From NCBI GenBank assembly GCA_039090855.1, contig CM077013.1:140327240-140391239 (forward strand): 64,000 nucleotides of DNA. Direction: 5' to 3'. A program made the position numbers and the translations under genes. Under the pieces are notes generated by a model, which saw only the letters and a program-made list of their open reading frames with translations, searched no databases and was not told the origin of the DNA. The stretch is from Macrothele yani (lineage: Eukaryota > Arthropoda > Arachnida > Araneae > Macrothelidae). This document shows positions 42,303 through 51,607 of the stretch, piece after piece; positions within the stretch are counted from its first letter, which is position 1; each line of letters opens with the position of its first letter.

Positions 42303-43577
42303 CAGGGTGTCCACAATGTCTTGTTACCCTCCCTGTAATAAGAAATGTAAGTGAGCTATGTATCTGTTGAGTTATGATCTGTATTGTGTTTATTTACAGA
42401 TTAGGTACCGGAACCATGTGTGATACCAGCGAATACACCCTGGAATAGCGGATTGTTGTCAGTGTCTGAGTACACATACAGGGAAGACAATGCGTGACAT
42501 GCGTGCCGATTTCCAGCAACGATTCAACAAAGAGGCTCCTCCAAAACAGACTCTTCTGCGGTGGGAACATAAACTCTTCGAAGCAGGCAACATCAAGGAT
42601 AAACCACGAACGGGAAGATCATCAACCAACGTGCAACAGTGTCAAGCGCTCGAGGAATCAGTTATCAGGTCACCGACGAAGTCGCTCTGCAAACACTCGG
42701 CGGAGCTTGGAATACCACGATCGACACTGCATAAGCACTCGAAGAATGACCTGAATCTTCACGCATATTGCCCGATGTTCATTCAGGAATTATCAAACGT
42801 CGATTTAAACCACAGACGGGATGCATGTCCAATGATGCTTCAGACATGTGCCACAATCCCAAAACATGGAAAGGTCCTTTTCAGTGATGAATGTGCGAAA
42901 TACCTCAGCTGTCGATCACGGAACGCTGTGTTCTGGTCCAAGAAAAACCCACATTATGTCGAAGAATTGGAACATCATCCTTCGCATGCCATGATATGGG
43001 CTGCAATGAATAGTCTACATCTGTTTGGACCGTATTTCTTTGATGGTCCAGTGAATCAGACAGCTTATCTGGACATGCCGCAAACCTGGTTTGTGCCACA
43101 ACTTGGAAATCTTGGCATTCTGAATGGTGTATGGTTCCAACAGGTTGGGGCACCCGCCCATTACGCAATCGCTGTTCGGGAATACCTTGGTGAGGTCTTT
43201 CGGGATTGTTGGATTGGCCGAGGTTCGGCAGTGTTGCCCGCTCGAATTGAATGGCCACCTCGAAACCCAGATCTCTCAACGTGTGATAATGCTTTTTGAG
43301 GTTTCATAAAGGAGGTTGTTGCACAGCAGCGCTACCAAGCCACTGATGAACTTAAACAAGCAGTGAGATGTGCTTTCTCTCGTATCACCCCGCAACTGCT
43401 TCGGAAAATGTCCCATAGAACATGGCGTAAAATTATCCTCTGTCACAATAATGACGGAGCCCAAGCGGATGCACTGGATGTTCAAGGATGCCTCAACATA
43501 TACATCCTACAACAGATACATAGCTCACTCACATTTCTTATTAGAGGGGGGGGTAACAAGACATTGTGGACACCCTG
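42303..43577 (+). mobile_element. Mariner-like element with 27-bp perfect ends
   Basis: The ends CAGGGTGTCCACAATGTC... are identical and inverted over 27 bp (42303-42329, 43551-43577) and flanked by TA. The transposase is open from 42490 to a TGA at about 43300: MRDMRADFQQRFNKEAPPKQ, GRSSTN, LCKHSAELGIPRSTLHKHSK, the first motif KVLFSDECAKYL, YFFDGPVNQTAYLDM, GVWFQQVGAPAHYAIAVREY, WPPRNPDLSTCDNAF, stop, then GFIKEVVAQQRYQATDELKQ and SHRTWRKIILC. The second catalytic aspartate (QQDGAPAHY in relatives) is valine. Only one stop, in a TGG-like position, breaks the frame. Confidence 0.87.
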
Positions 43578-43714
43578 TACTTGGCTATTTGTCTGTGTGC
43601 AGTTCGGTCTGTTTTCGAGCATTCCTTCATGGTGTGCCATTTTTTCTGTCGAGCAGTATAGTGTGACTATAAATATATAGCAGTCACTCGTATGACCATA
43701 GTGTGACTATAGTA

Positions 43715-43785
43715 TAAGCAGTCACCCGCCCCCAATTAAAGGACGGTGGTTTCAGGGAGACAGATCCAAAAAACAAGCACTACAC
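43715..43785 (-). mobile_element. SINE1 tail relic
   Basis: ATAAGCAGTCACCCGCCCCC, AATTAAAGGACGGTGGTT and CAGGGAGACAG follow the reversed SINE1 body order. Short and diverged. Confidence 0.45.
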
Positions 43786-44045
43786 ACAAGGGTGACTATA
43801 TAGGGGGCAAAAGAGGAAATCTGCCCTCCCCTGTAAATCAGATGATGCCCTTTTTGTCCTTGGAAGTTGCTACAGAGATTTACGCAATAACACTGATTAT
43901 AATTGTTAATTTTTTTTTAGAACTTCTGAATGAATATCTACGCAACCAAAATGGAAAAAACCTTGGGAATTTCTAGTAGAAAAAGTGGAAATTTACAGCA
44001 GAGAGTAATAATGAAACTCTCCATTGCATGTTGGAGAATATTGTA
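43785..44045. repeat. Dispersed repeat, second copy at 57965-58240
   Basis: Shared blocks in the same order and direction: CTGCCCTCCCCTG / TTGCCCTCCCCTG, GCCCTTT, ATTACAT/CTACAGAGATTT, ACACTGATTATAATTG, GGGAATTTC / GGAAATTTCC, TGGAAATTTACAG, GTTGCAT/TTGCATGTTGGAG. No ends or protein identified. Confidence 0.55.
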
Positions 44046-44756
44046 CCTACATTATATGGGAAAGTATGAAAAACAAAGAAACAAAATATATATCATCCTC
44101 TGCAGCAGCTATTCACTGTGGCACAAAAATTTCTTGAATATTTTCCCAGAGGATATTTTCTCATTCTTGGTGACCAATTAAGTGATCACGTGAGTTTTAT
44201 GGCAAATGTGACACAAGTAGCCATAATGATCAAAATAAAGATAAAGAAATTTTTTTATTGTGTTAACATGCTGTCTAATTTCCTTTATCTATCTTTTCCG
44301 TGAAGTTTTTGGGTCTTCTGGTCTCCAATTAAATTTATATGTCGCAAGTGTGGTAAAAACAGGCAGTTACAGATCAAGAAGGCACAGGAAAATATGCATA
44401 TTGTGCTTGTATACATTATTTGAAGTTGTAATTTCTATTTGCATCTTCTTGAAAACTAAGCTATGGACACCCATGACTACACAACCCATTCCTCAATCTG
44501 GGCTCAAGCCTTGGAACAATTCCAACTATTTGCCAAAAGCAAGTGAGGCTGCTGTTTCTGCCTCAGATTACAGGGGCAACATACAAATATCATGAAGTCT
44601 GAAGATCACTACTGTGGAAGTTTTTTGGCTTTCTGTCTTTTGGAAGACAGGGAGGCAGTCAGGTGTCAAAATTCTTCTGCGTAGAGCCCTAAATATATTT
44701 TGCTGAGAGGCCATAATTCAAGTTAAGTTCCTGCCCACTAAAAACATAGTTTCTTT
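44046..44756. other. AT-rich sequence upstream of ZNHIT6, nothing recognised
   Basis: No reading frame with recognised similarity and no repeat ends seen. Confidence 0.4.
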
Positions 44757-45350
44757 TTTTATTGGTTGGGAGTTTAACGTACACTGTGAACAACTCGACA
44801 GGCTATAAGCAGTTGCCCGTCCCTAATTTAGGACCACGGGTTACAGGGAAGGGAGAGAACTAGTGCCTTAGGACAAACACAACATCCATGCCTCACCGGG
44901 ACACATCTCGAAGGAATGGTAAGAGGCCACTGCTTATTATTATTACTTTGGATTGGGGGTTTAACACCAACTCATTGGGTTATAAGCAGTTGCCCATCTC
45001 TAATTTAGAGCCCCTGGTTCCAGGGAAGGAAGAGAGCTAGTGCCTTAGGACAAACACAACATCCAACCCTCACCAGGCAAAATGTTGTGTTTGTCTAATA
45101 TCTTGAACGAATCGCCAGAGGCCAGCGCTTATTATTATTATTGGATTGGGAGTTTAACGGCAACTGTGAACAATTCATTGGGCTATAATTAGTTGCCCAT
45201 CCCTAATTTAGAGCCACTGGTTCCAGGAAAGGGAGAGCCAGTGCCTTAAGACAAACATAACACCCATGCTTCACCGGGATTCTAACTTGGACCCATCTTG
45301 GACAAATGGTCAGAAGCCAGCGATTACACCACTGTGCCAGTGGGGCCACA
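44757..45350 (-). mobile_element. Tandem trimer of ATT-tailed SINE1 copies
   Basis: Three head-to-tail minus-strand copies: 44757-44935, 44936-45130 and 45131-45350. Each starts (in plus direction) with GGATTGGG-GTTTAAC. The second and third carry (ATT)n tails. The first two break off at the same place, GCCACTGCTT / GCCAGCGCTT, inside the tRNA-like head; only the third has the rest of the head. They are more diverged than the poly(A)-tailed copies. Confidence 0.85.
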
Positions 45351-45649
45351 AACAGCTATTCCTTCAATCCCTGTTTACTCATGAGGAAGTCCAGTAACTT
45401 ATTACGTAAATATTTCTTAGGTAAAAATCTAATAAGATATCAATAACTGAACGCGTCTTTTGGAATAAAAATTAACAGCAAATTATGAATCAATGGATTA
45501 CTAGAAAGTTATAAATTTGTCAATAAAAATTCATGACCAATCGGGAAAGTCAATATTCGCTGTGTCAAACGTCACGTGTTAAAACTGATGAAACATTAAA
45601 AAAACAAGAAAAATTCATCAATTACCTGTAAGCAAAATCAATTCAGAAC

Positions 45650-45765
45650 AGCACACTATATATCGATCAGCAGCAACCAAACACACAAACCACCAGCAGA
45701 TAACAGAATGTATTGTATATTGTAAACACACGTGTTAGACTTCAGTTGAGCTGAGTTGTTTTTTA
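45650..45765 (-). promoter_or_regulatory. Possible 5' UTR exon / promoter area of ZNHIT6
   Basis: The coding start exon at 41 kb has an acceptor, so an upstream non-coding exon is expected. One candidate on the minus strand ends TTGCTTACAG followed by GTAATT near 45630, with an E-box-like CACGTG at about 45729 and another at about 45567. A second donor-like site (GAAAG followed by GTAAGTAG) lies at 49043. Neither can be chosen from sequence alone. Confidence 0.2.
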
Positions 45766-46028
45766 TTATCCTCTTCTTCTTCTTCAAACCTTTTAAATTT
45801 AAACTGGACCGAAGTCCCGGATTCTTGAGGACAGTTATCGAATTTAGTTTACTGTCCCCAAAAACGTCTGATACCTTTCGGGAAGCAAATTGTCCTCAAA
45901 TTTTGACGGTTGTCCTCAAATGTCCTCGTATATACACTTCCTAATTAGCTCGTTTAATTTCTAATGAAAAAATGTTCTTAAAAATAGTTTTCGTTGTACT
46001 AATTTTCCAACACGTTTCTGGCGCTCAA

Positions 46029-46227
46029 GATGCGCAGTGGTTTAAGTGATAGCTTATGATCATTCATCCATAAGGGGTGCGGGTTCGAATCCCGTGAGGC
46101 ATGGATATTGTGTTTGTTTTACAGCACTGTCTCTTTCCTTTCCCTGGAACCAGTGGCCCTAAATTAGGGACGACTGACTGATTGTAGCCCATTGAGTTAC
46201 TCACGGCGTTCGTTAAACCTTCAATTT
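46029..46227 (+). mobile_element. SINE1 copy, diverged
   Basis: The tRNA-like head has GGTTCGAATCC and is followed by GATATTGTGTTTGTTTTACAG and CCCTAAATTAGGGACGACTG. The tail poly(A) is lost. It joins tail-to-tail with the next, inverted copy. Confidence 0.8.
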
Positions 46228-46460
46228 ATCAATTAACGACCATCTCGAGCAACTCTAAGGATTTTAGCAATTACGTGTTTCTAATTTGGAGACATTTTCC
46301 CGAAGGAAAGGAGAAAGCAAGTGCTGTAAGCAAAGACCTTTAGCTGTAAGACAAGCACCGCCCCCCCCTCTTTCCATGTGCATAATCGGGACTCGAACCC
46401 GTACCAACTTGTACGAATGGTCAGCGGCCATCAATAAGTGACACTGCACCACTGGCGCTA
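46228..46460 (-). mobile_element. SINE1-related copy, inverted and diverged
   Basis: Reversed order of SINE1 blocks: TTAACGACCATCTCGAGCAA, GAAAGGAGAAAGC, GACAAGCACCG, CGGGACTCGAACCCGTACC, CACTGCACCACTGGCGCTACC. A 30-bp insertion repeats CTGTAAG. It faces 46029-46227 tail to tail. Confidence 0.7.
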
Positions 46461-46699
46461 CCAAATTTCGACTGTACTCATTTTGAGTTCCTCTAAAAAT
46501 TTTGCAAAATGGAAAATTCGCGATGCTATTACTTCAAATGATCAAATGATCATATGTAGAGGATTTTAGGAAGGGAGTGTCTGACCCCAGGTCTTAAACA
46601 GCCCTTAGAAATAGGAAGCTAGGAGATTTGGGCTAGAGTGCCAGATTGGAAAGTGATACGGAAGCGAAGTAGAAAGGGGGAGGAAGACGCCCTTATTTA

Positions 46700-46812
46700 T
46701 TACCGGGTGGCCAGTACCAAGGCCATCTTATACCACACCAGGCCTGCAACAAGGTCACGTGATTCGGCCGTGACGTCACAATCATAGGGCTACTCTTTTC
46801 CCAGTAGACCTA
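46700..46812 (+). mobile_element. SINE3 body relic
   Basis: GCCAGTACCAAGGCCATCTT, ACCACACCAGGCCTGCAACA and GTGACGTCACAATC are shared, in inverted direction, with 50500-50610. The tRNA-like head present at 50.7 kb is absent here. Confidence 0.6.
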
Positions 46813-46846
46813 CGGATTTGACTCGTTTCGTAGTTGTAGTTGTGTT

Positions 46847-47075
46847 TTTTTTTTTGCTTTTTTTTTGATTGGAGGTTTAATGACCACCGTGAGCAACTCA
46901 ATGGGCTATAAGCAGTCGCCCGTCCCTAATTTAGGGTCACTGGTTCCAGGGAAGGGAGAGAGCCAGTGCCGTAAGACAAACACAACATCCATGCCTGACC
47001 GGGATTCGAACCCGGACCCCTTACAGACGAATGATCAGAGGCCAGCGCCTTAGACCACTGCGCCACCGGGGCTGC
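46847..47075 (-). mobile_element. SINE1 copy
   Basis: Full-length copy with poly-T at the left. GTAGTTGTGTT (46836-46846) and GTAATTGTGTT (47076-47086) are the target duplication with one change. It is the inverted partner of the copy at 47182. Confidence 0.9.
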
Positions 47076-47181
47076 GTAATTGTGTTATCATATCGGTTTT
47101 TGTTGGCTAGTTGTGTTGTTCCGGTGAACGTTATGTGGATATTTACAGCGTGTTTTAAGTCTATTGTGAAGATCCAGCTCG

Positions 47182-47399
47182 CCGCCCCGGTGGCGCAGTG
47201 GTCTAAGGCGCTGGCCTCTGATCATTCGTCCGTAAGGGGTCCGGGTTCGAATCCCGGTCAGGCATGGATGTTGTGTTTGTCTTACGGCACTGGCTCTCTC
47301 CCTTCCCTGGAACCAGTGACCCTAAATTAGGGACGGGTGACTGCTTATAGCCCATTGAGTTGCTCACGGTGGTCGTTAAACCTCCAATCCAATCCATCC
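47182..47399 (+). mobile_element. SINE1 copy with (AATCC)-like tail
   Basis: Flanked by an exact 13-bp duplication AAGATCCAGCTCG (47169-47181 and 47400-47412). The tail is CCTCCAATCCAATCCATCC instead of poly(A). The head has an intact A-box-like TGGCGCAGTGG and B box GGTTCGAATCC. Confidence 0.93.
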
Positions 47400-47691
47400 A
47401 AGATCCAGCTCGACTACAAAAGATATTTTCAACTGTAAGGAATGTTTCTTTTATTAGTATTCAGTACTGAAATTTTATAAATACGAATTGTTGATTGAAA
47501 GTCAGTAAATCCTTCATGAAGTGCGGGTTTTACGTTTTATAAATGTTCTCATTGCTGCGGAATAAAACGGGGTGTAATGTTATACATTTTGTTACACGTA
47601 ATATGTGCATGCTGCAAATGGAACAAGGGAAATTACGTTGTGATCTTAGAAATGGGTTCATGATTCTGAAGACGTCATATGAAAAATCATT

Positions 47692-47920
47692 GCCGCCCCG
47701 GTGGCGCAGTGGTCTAAGGCGTTGGCCTCTGATCATTCGTCCGTAAGGGGTCCGGGTTCGAATCCCGGTCAGGCATGGATGTTGTGTTTGTCTTACGGCA
47801 CTGGCTCCCTCCCTTCCCTGGAACCAGTGACCCTAAATTAGGGACGGGCGACTGCTTATAGCCCATTGAGTTGCTCACGGTGGTCGTTAAACCTCCAATC
47901 AAAAAAAAAAAAAAAAAAAA
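47692..47920 (+). mobile_element. SINE1 copy
   Basis: Full-length with a poly(A) tail of about 20. AAAAATCATT before (47682-47691) and after (to about 47926) is the target duplication. Confidence 0.92.
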
Positions 47921-48780
47921 ATCATTTCTTTATTCTGCAAAAGTTAGTTAATAATAATGTTAGAATTACAGGAATTTACAAAATTTTCGTTTTGAATAAC
48001 ATGTTTTGATGGTTGTTCACTGAATTTAAAACTGATAACTTGGAATTTCAAAACATATCTTCTATTGTATGCCACCAGTAATTCTGTTTTTAACACTACA
48101 CACGTAGCTTTCATTCTTGCGTCCTGGGGCTTATTGTGGACGAATTTTCATCTTTGAAAATTTTGAAGACTTGTTATGATTGTCAAGTTATTCAAAACCT
48201 CATTTTTTCAACTTCCATATTTCTTTTTCCTTCGAGAACTATGCAATAAAGTGAAATGTATTAGGCTCATAGCTTATTTACGATATATCAAAATAACTGA
48301 TGATCCTGAAATGCTTGTTGCTTTGTAAATAAGACAGCATGTAATTTTAAAATGCCAAACAACATTACGATGACTGGAAACTGGGATACCTAGAGGTATT
48401 CGACATTTTCTTTTATTTAATGACAATAGAGTGCTTTTACCTGAAAAAATTACTCATCGTGGATTCAGGGATCGTGTTTTTAACTTTTAGTGATACCTAC
48501 AGCATAGCTGTGGAGAAAGCGTATTCGCGATTTTTTACGACACATACACACACACACACAAAATAAAAATGTCATGATTGCTATGCATTCACGAATTGAG
48601 TGAAGCTGCTGCACAATGTGCTGAAGAATCTCCAAAGCTTGCGTATCGATTAAAAAAATATGTTTAGGCACACAGGTCTCTATTTCTGCTGTACCAACTA
48701 ACAACACTAAATGTGATAGTGCATCACCGATCAGATATAATTATACAATGCACTTCTCGTTTTCTGTAAAATTAATACTT
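47921..48780. other. AT-rich sequence, nothing recognised
   Basis: No transposon ends or coding similarity seen; a short (AC)n lies at 48545-48560. Confidence 0.4.
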
Positions 48781-48868
48781 TCAATATGCACATATAGTAA
48801 TAAATATGCACATGTAGTAATAAATATGCACATGTAATAATAAATATGCACATATACTAATAAATACA
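48781..48868. repeat. Short tandem repeat of about 21 bp, four units
   Basis: Four units of the form ATATGCACATRTARTAATAA lie in a row, with small changes between them. Confidence 0.85.
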
Positions 48869-49075
48869 GTAGTATTTCAGTCTGGTTGCGACTTCTCTTT
48901 TCCAAAAACATAAATGTCGACAAGTTAGAAACAGATTTCACCCACATGCTGTCTTCCAATGGCGATGCAAATTTAACTTGAATTTTTCAGGTGATACTTG
49001 AACAAATACTAAACGCACAAAAGCATTAAGAGTACTACTTACCTTTCTGAAGAAATTATATTCCAAAATACTGTA

Positions 49076-50444
49076 CAGTGCAAATTAATTGGGACAAGCT
49101 ATTTTATTCTCAGAATTGTAATGTGATCGCCAGTTAATGTCGGAAACCCACATAAACCGATTTTATCAGCTGTGAGGTGGTGTGGCTGTTAGAACTTGAT
49201 AGTAAGGATGTGGTTTGACCGGTTTTAAACAGTAAATAGGCACTTCAGCTTCAGTTGTGAACTTTCGTGTGTGACAGGTGGATGTTAGTTTTTGCTCTCT
49301 GTGAGTACGTGTTGCTTTCGTGTATTTAAAAATGGATATTTCTCCAAGGAAGCGTGCAAAAATAATTGCTCTGAATAATGACACTTCTATGACAGTGACA
49401 GATATCGCTTGTGCAGTTGGTGTAGACAAATCCAGTGTATCAAGACTGCTTGCGCGATACAATGCATCAGGATCACCGTCTCCAAAAAGGAGAGGTAAAT
49501 GTGGAAGAAAACGAAAAACAACTCCACGAACCGATAAATATCTAATCACAAATAGTAAAATGAATCCAAAAAAAACAAGCACCGACCTTCAAAGAGATTT
49601 ATTGGCTAGTGGTTATGGTGTTAGTGATTCAACTGTACGCCGTAGGCTTATGGAAGTTGGCCGGAAGGCAAGAAGACCAACGAAAAAATAATATTTGAAT
49701 GCGAAAATGAAGATAAAACGTTTAGCATAGGCCAAAAAATATAAATCATGGACTGCTGACGACTGGAAAAAGGTAATTTTCAGTGATGAAACTCATTTAT
49801 TTGTACAGGGTTGCCAAGCAAATGTCGTTAGACGAAGCAACAGCGAACCCTTCAGACCTGAGCATGTATGTCAAACAAACTATAAAACACCTTCTGAAAC
49901 AGATGTTTTGGGGTTTTTTCACATCAAATGGCACTGGAAGCTTAGTTCCTGTTCAAGGTATGGTGAATTCAGCCAAGTACGTAGAAATATTACAATGTAG
50001 GATTGTTCCCTTCTTGCAAACTTTTGACGGGACATTTCAACATGACTTGGCCCCATGTCACAATTCGAAATTGGTCAAGAATTGCATGCTGTAAAATCAA
50101 ATTCATTTGCTTGATTGGCCTGGAAATTCAGCAGACTTAAATCCCATAGAAAACTTGGGGAATATTTTGAAGAGACGTTTAGGTAAAATGGACTGTACAA
50201 CCAAAGAACGCATGATAATGAATGCTATAAAAGTGTGGTTCCACGATTTAGAAGTCAAAAAATATGTGCACTCAATTAGTGGAGTCAATGCCAAAGCGAT
50301 TTCAAGAGTTCATTTCTGCTAAAAGAGGACGTATTTCATACTAATACAGGTATTTATCAGCGTATATCAAGGCATAGAATGATATAAAGGCATAGTTTTG
50401 GAAAAAAGAGTGATTTTTTACTTTGTCCCAATTAATTTGCACAG
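49076..50444 (+). mobile_element. Tc1-like element, complete ends, broken gene
   Basis: The ends CAGTGCAAATTAATTGGGAC (49076) and, reversed, CTGTGCAAATTAATTGGGAC (50444) are flanked by TA. The transposase starts MDISPRKRAKIIALNNDTSM at 49332: first HTH, SSVSRLLARYNASG, basic linker, second HTH (YGVSDSTVRRRLMEVG), a stop, SWTADDWKKVIFSDETHLFV, a frame change near 49810, GFFTSNGTGSLVPVQGMVNS, FQHDLAPCHNSKLVK, a stop, WPGNSADLNPIENLGNILKR and a normal C-terminus. D, D and E are all readable. The defects are about three stops and one frameshift, so the copy is moderately young. Confidence 0.88.
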
Positions 50445-50446
50445 TA

Positions 50447-50742
50447 TAGTAGTTCCGAGAAGTACTCGAGAACATATCCCTTACGATGCGAACGCTAACA
50501 TTTCTGTTACCACGAAGAGCAAAGCAATAGCACCACGATTGTGACGTCACAAATCCTTGTGGCAGGCTTGGTGAGGTATAAAGATGGCCTTGCCAGTACC
50601 CGGGGTCCGACTGCTTAACGTGCCCATCCGACGCAAGGCGGATATTTAGTGAATCGAGCGTTCGTACCTGCCTGGGATCGAACCTGAGGTCCTTTACGCG
50701 GCAGTCACGAACGTTGCCCACTAGGCCACCCGCGACCCATGC
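50447..50742 (-). mobile_element. SINE3, tRNA-derived, with CRE-like motif in body
   Basis: The minus strand at 50742-50640 forms a tRNA-like head (GTGGCCTAGTGGGCAACG, then GGTTCGATCCC). It is followed by GCGTCGGATGGGCACGTTAA and GCAGTCGGACCCCGGGTA, a layout seen in other tRNA-SINEs, and a body with TGTGACGTCACAATC. The right side of a Tc1 (TA at 50445) touches its end. Confidence 0.65.
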
Positions 50743-51043
50743 TATTACTTCATTAGTATGCACCTTCAGCGCATACACCTAAAGTAAAGTATTTCACTTT
50801 TGTTAAAATGTTCGCGCCATCATAGTTCTGCTTCGTCAATGCAACTTGCCAACATTCTACAAGATATATCCTTTTATGATATGCATTTTCATATGTAATA
50901 TCACATTTATAGAAACAACGCAGTTTTGTGAGGAAAATATTTGCATATTTATTTTCAATACGTATATGTGTCCTCAAATGAACTGCCAATTTAGGGGCAC
51001 CACGCCACTTTGTCATCAAATCAGTGTCCCAATATATGGTCGA

Positions 51044-51092
51044 CGGCCAGGTGACGCAGTGGTCTAAGCGATGGCCTCTGATCATTCATCCA
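51044..51092 (+). mobile_element. SINE1 head fragment
   Basis: GGCCAGGTGACGCAGTGGTC and GATGGCCTCTGATCATTC are the first half of the tRNA-like head. The copy stops before the B box and is followed by runs of C and A. Confidence 0.75.
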
Positions 51093-51607
51093 ATCTTCTG
51101 CCCCCCCCCCCCAAAAAAAAAGAACAAGAAGAAGAAAAACAACTATTGTTGTTCTTTTCAATACTTCATTGAAAGCTGCCGTCAAAAATTCATAGTTATT
51201 TATATAATCAGTTTCATATGAAGTTATGAAGTTTCAGCAAATAATTTTGTGAAATCCATCTGCTGAGGTTAGAGGCCCTTTTAGCAATGACCCCCCCCCT
51301 GCGTGGGTTGCAGGGATTATCAGTACGCCCATGGAAATGCGCAACAAAAATGAATACAGTTTATAAGACGTGACAACACAAGTCGATTTTTTTGTTTTCC
51401 GTTTTACCGTTGAATTTATCACCTATAACTAATAGAATCTAGTTGAGATCTTATATTTGCCCTACCAAGTACAGTCAAAATCTGTACATTATTATTGTGT
51501 ACAGAAGACACGTCATGCTTCTGAATTTTGTAGGCAAAATGTCATAAATTCGGGAAGCAAAGTACAGCATTTTTATATCGCAGCCGCATATTCATTCATT
51601 TTTATTA

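Noticed and set aside
47182..47270. Functional tRNA-Leu genes
   Set aside because: The heads look like tRNA-Leu with A- and B-box-like motifs, but they are attached to SINE bodies, flanked by target duplications, and the acceptor stems do not pair well.
49020..49075. 5' UTR exon of ZNHIT6 ending at a strong GTAAGTAG donor (49043)
   Set aside because: The donor is good, but no upstream exon body or promoter is visible and a Tc1 lies 33 bp away; kept only as an alternative.
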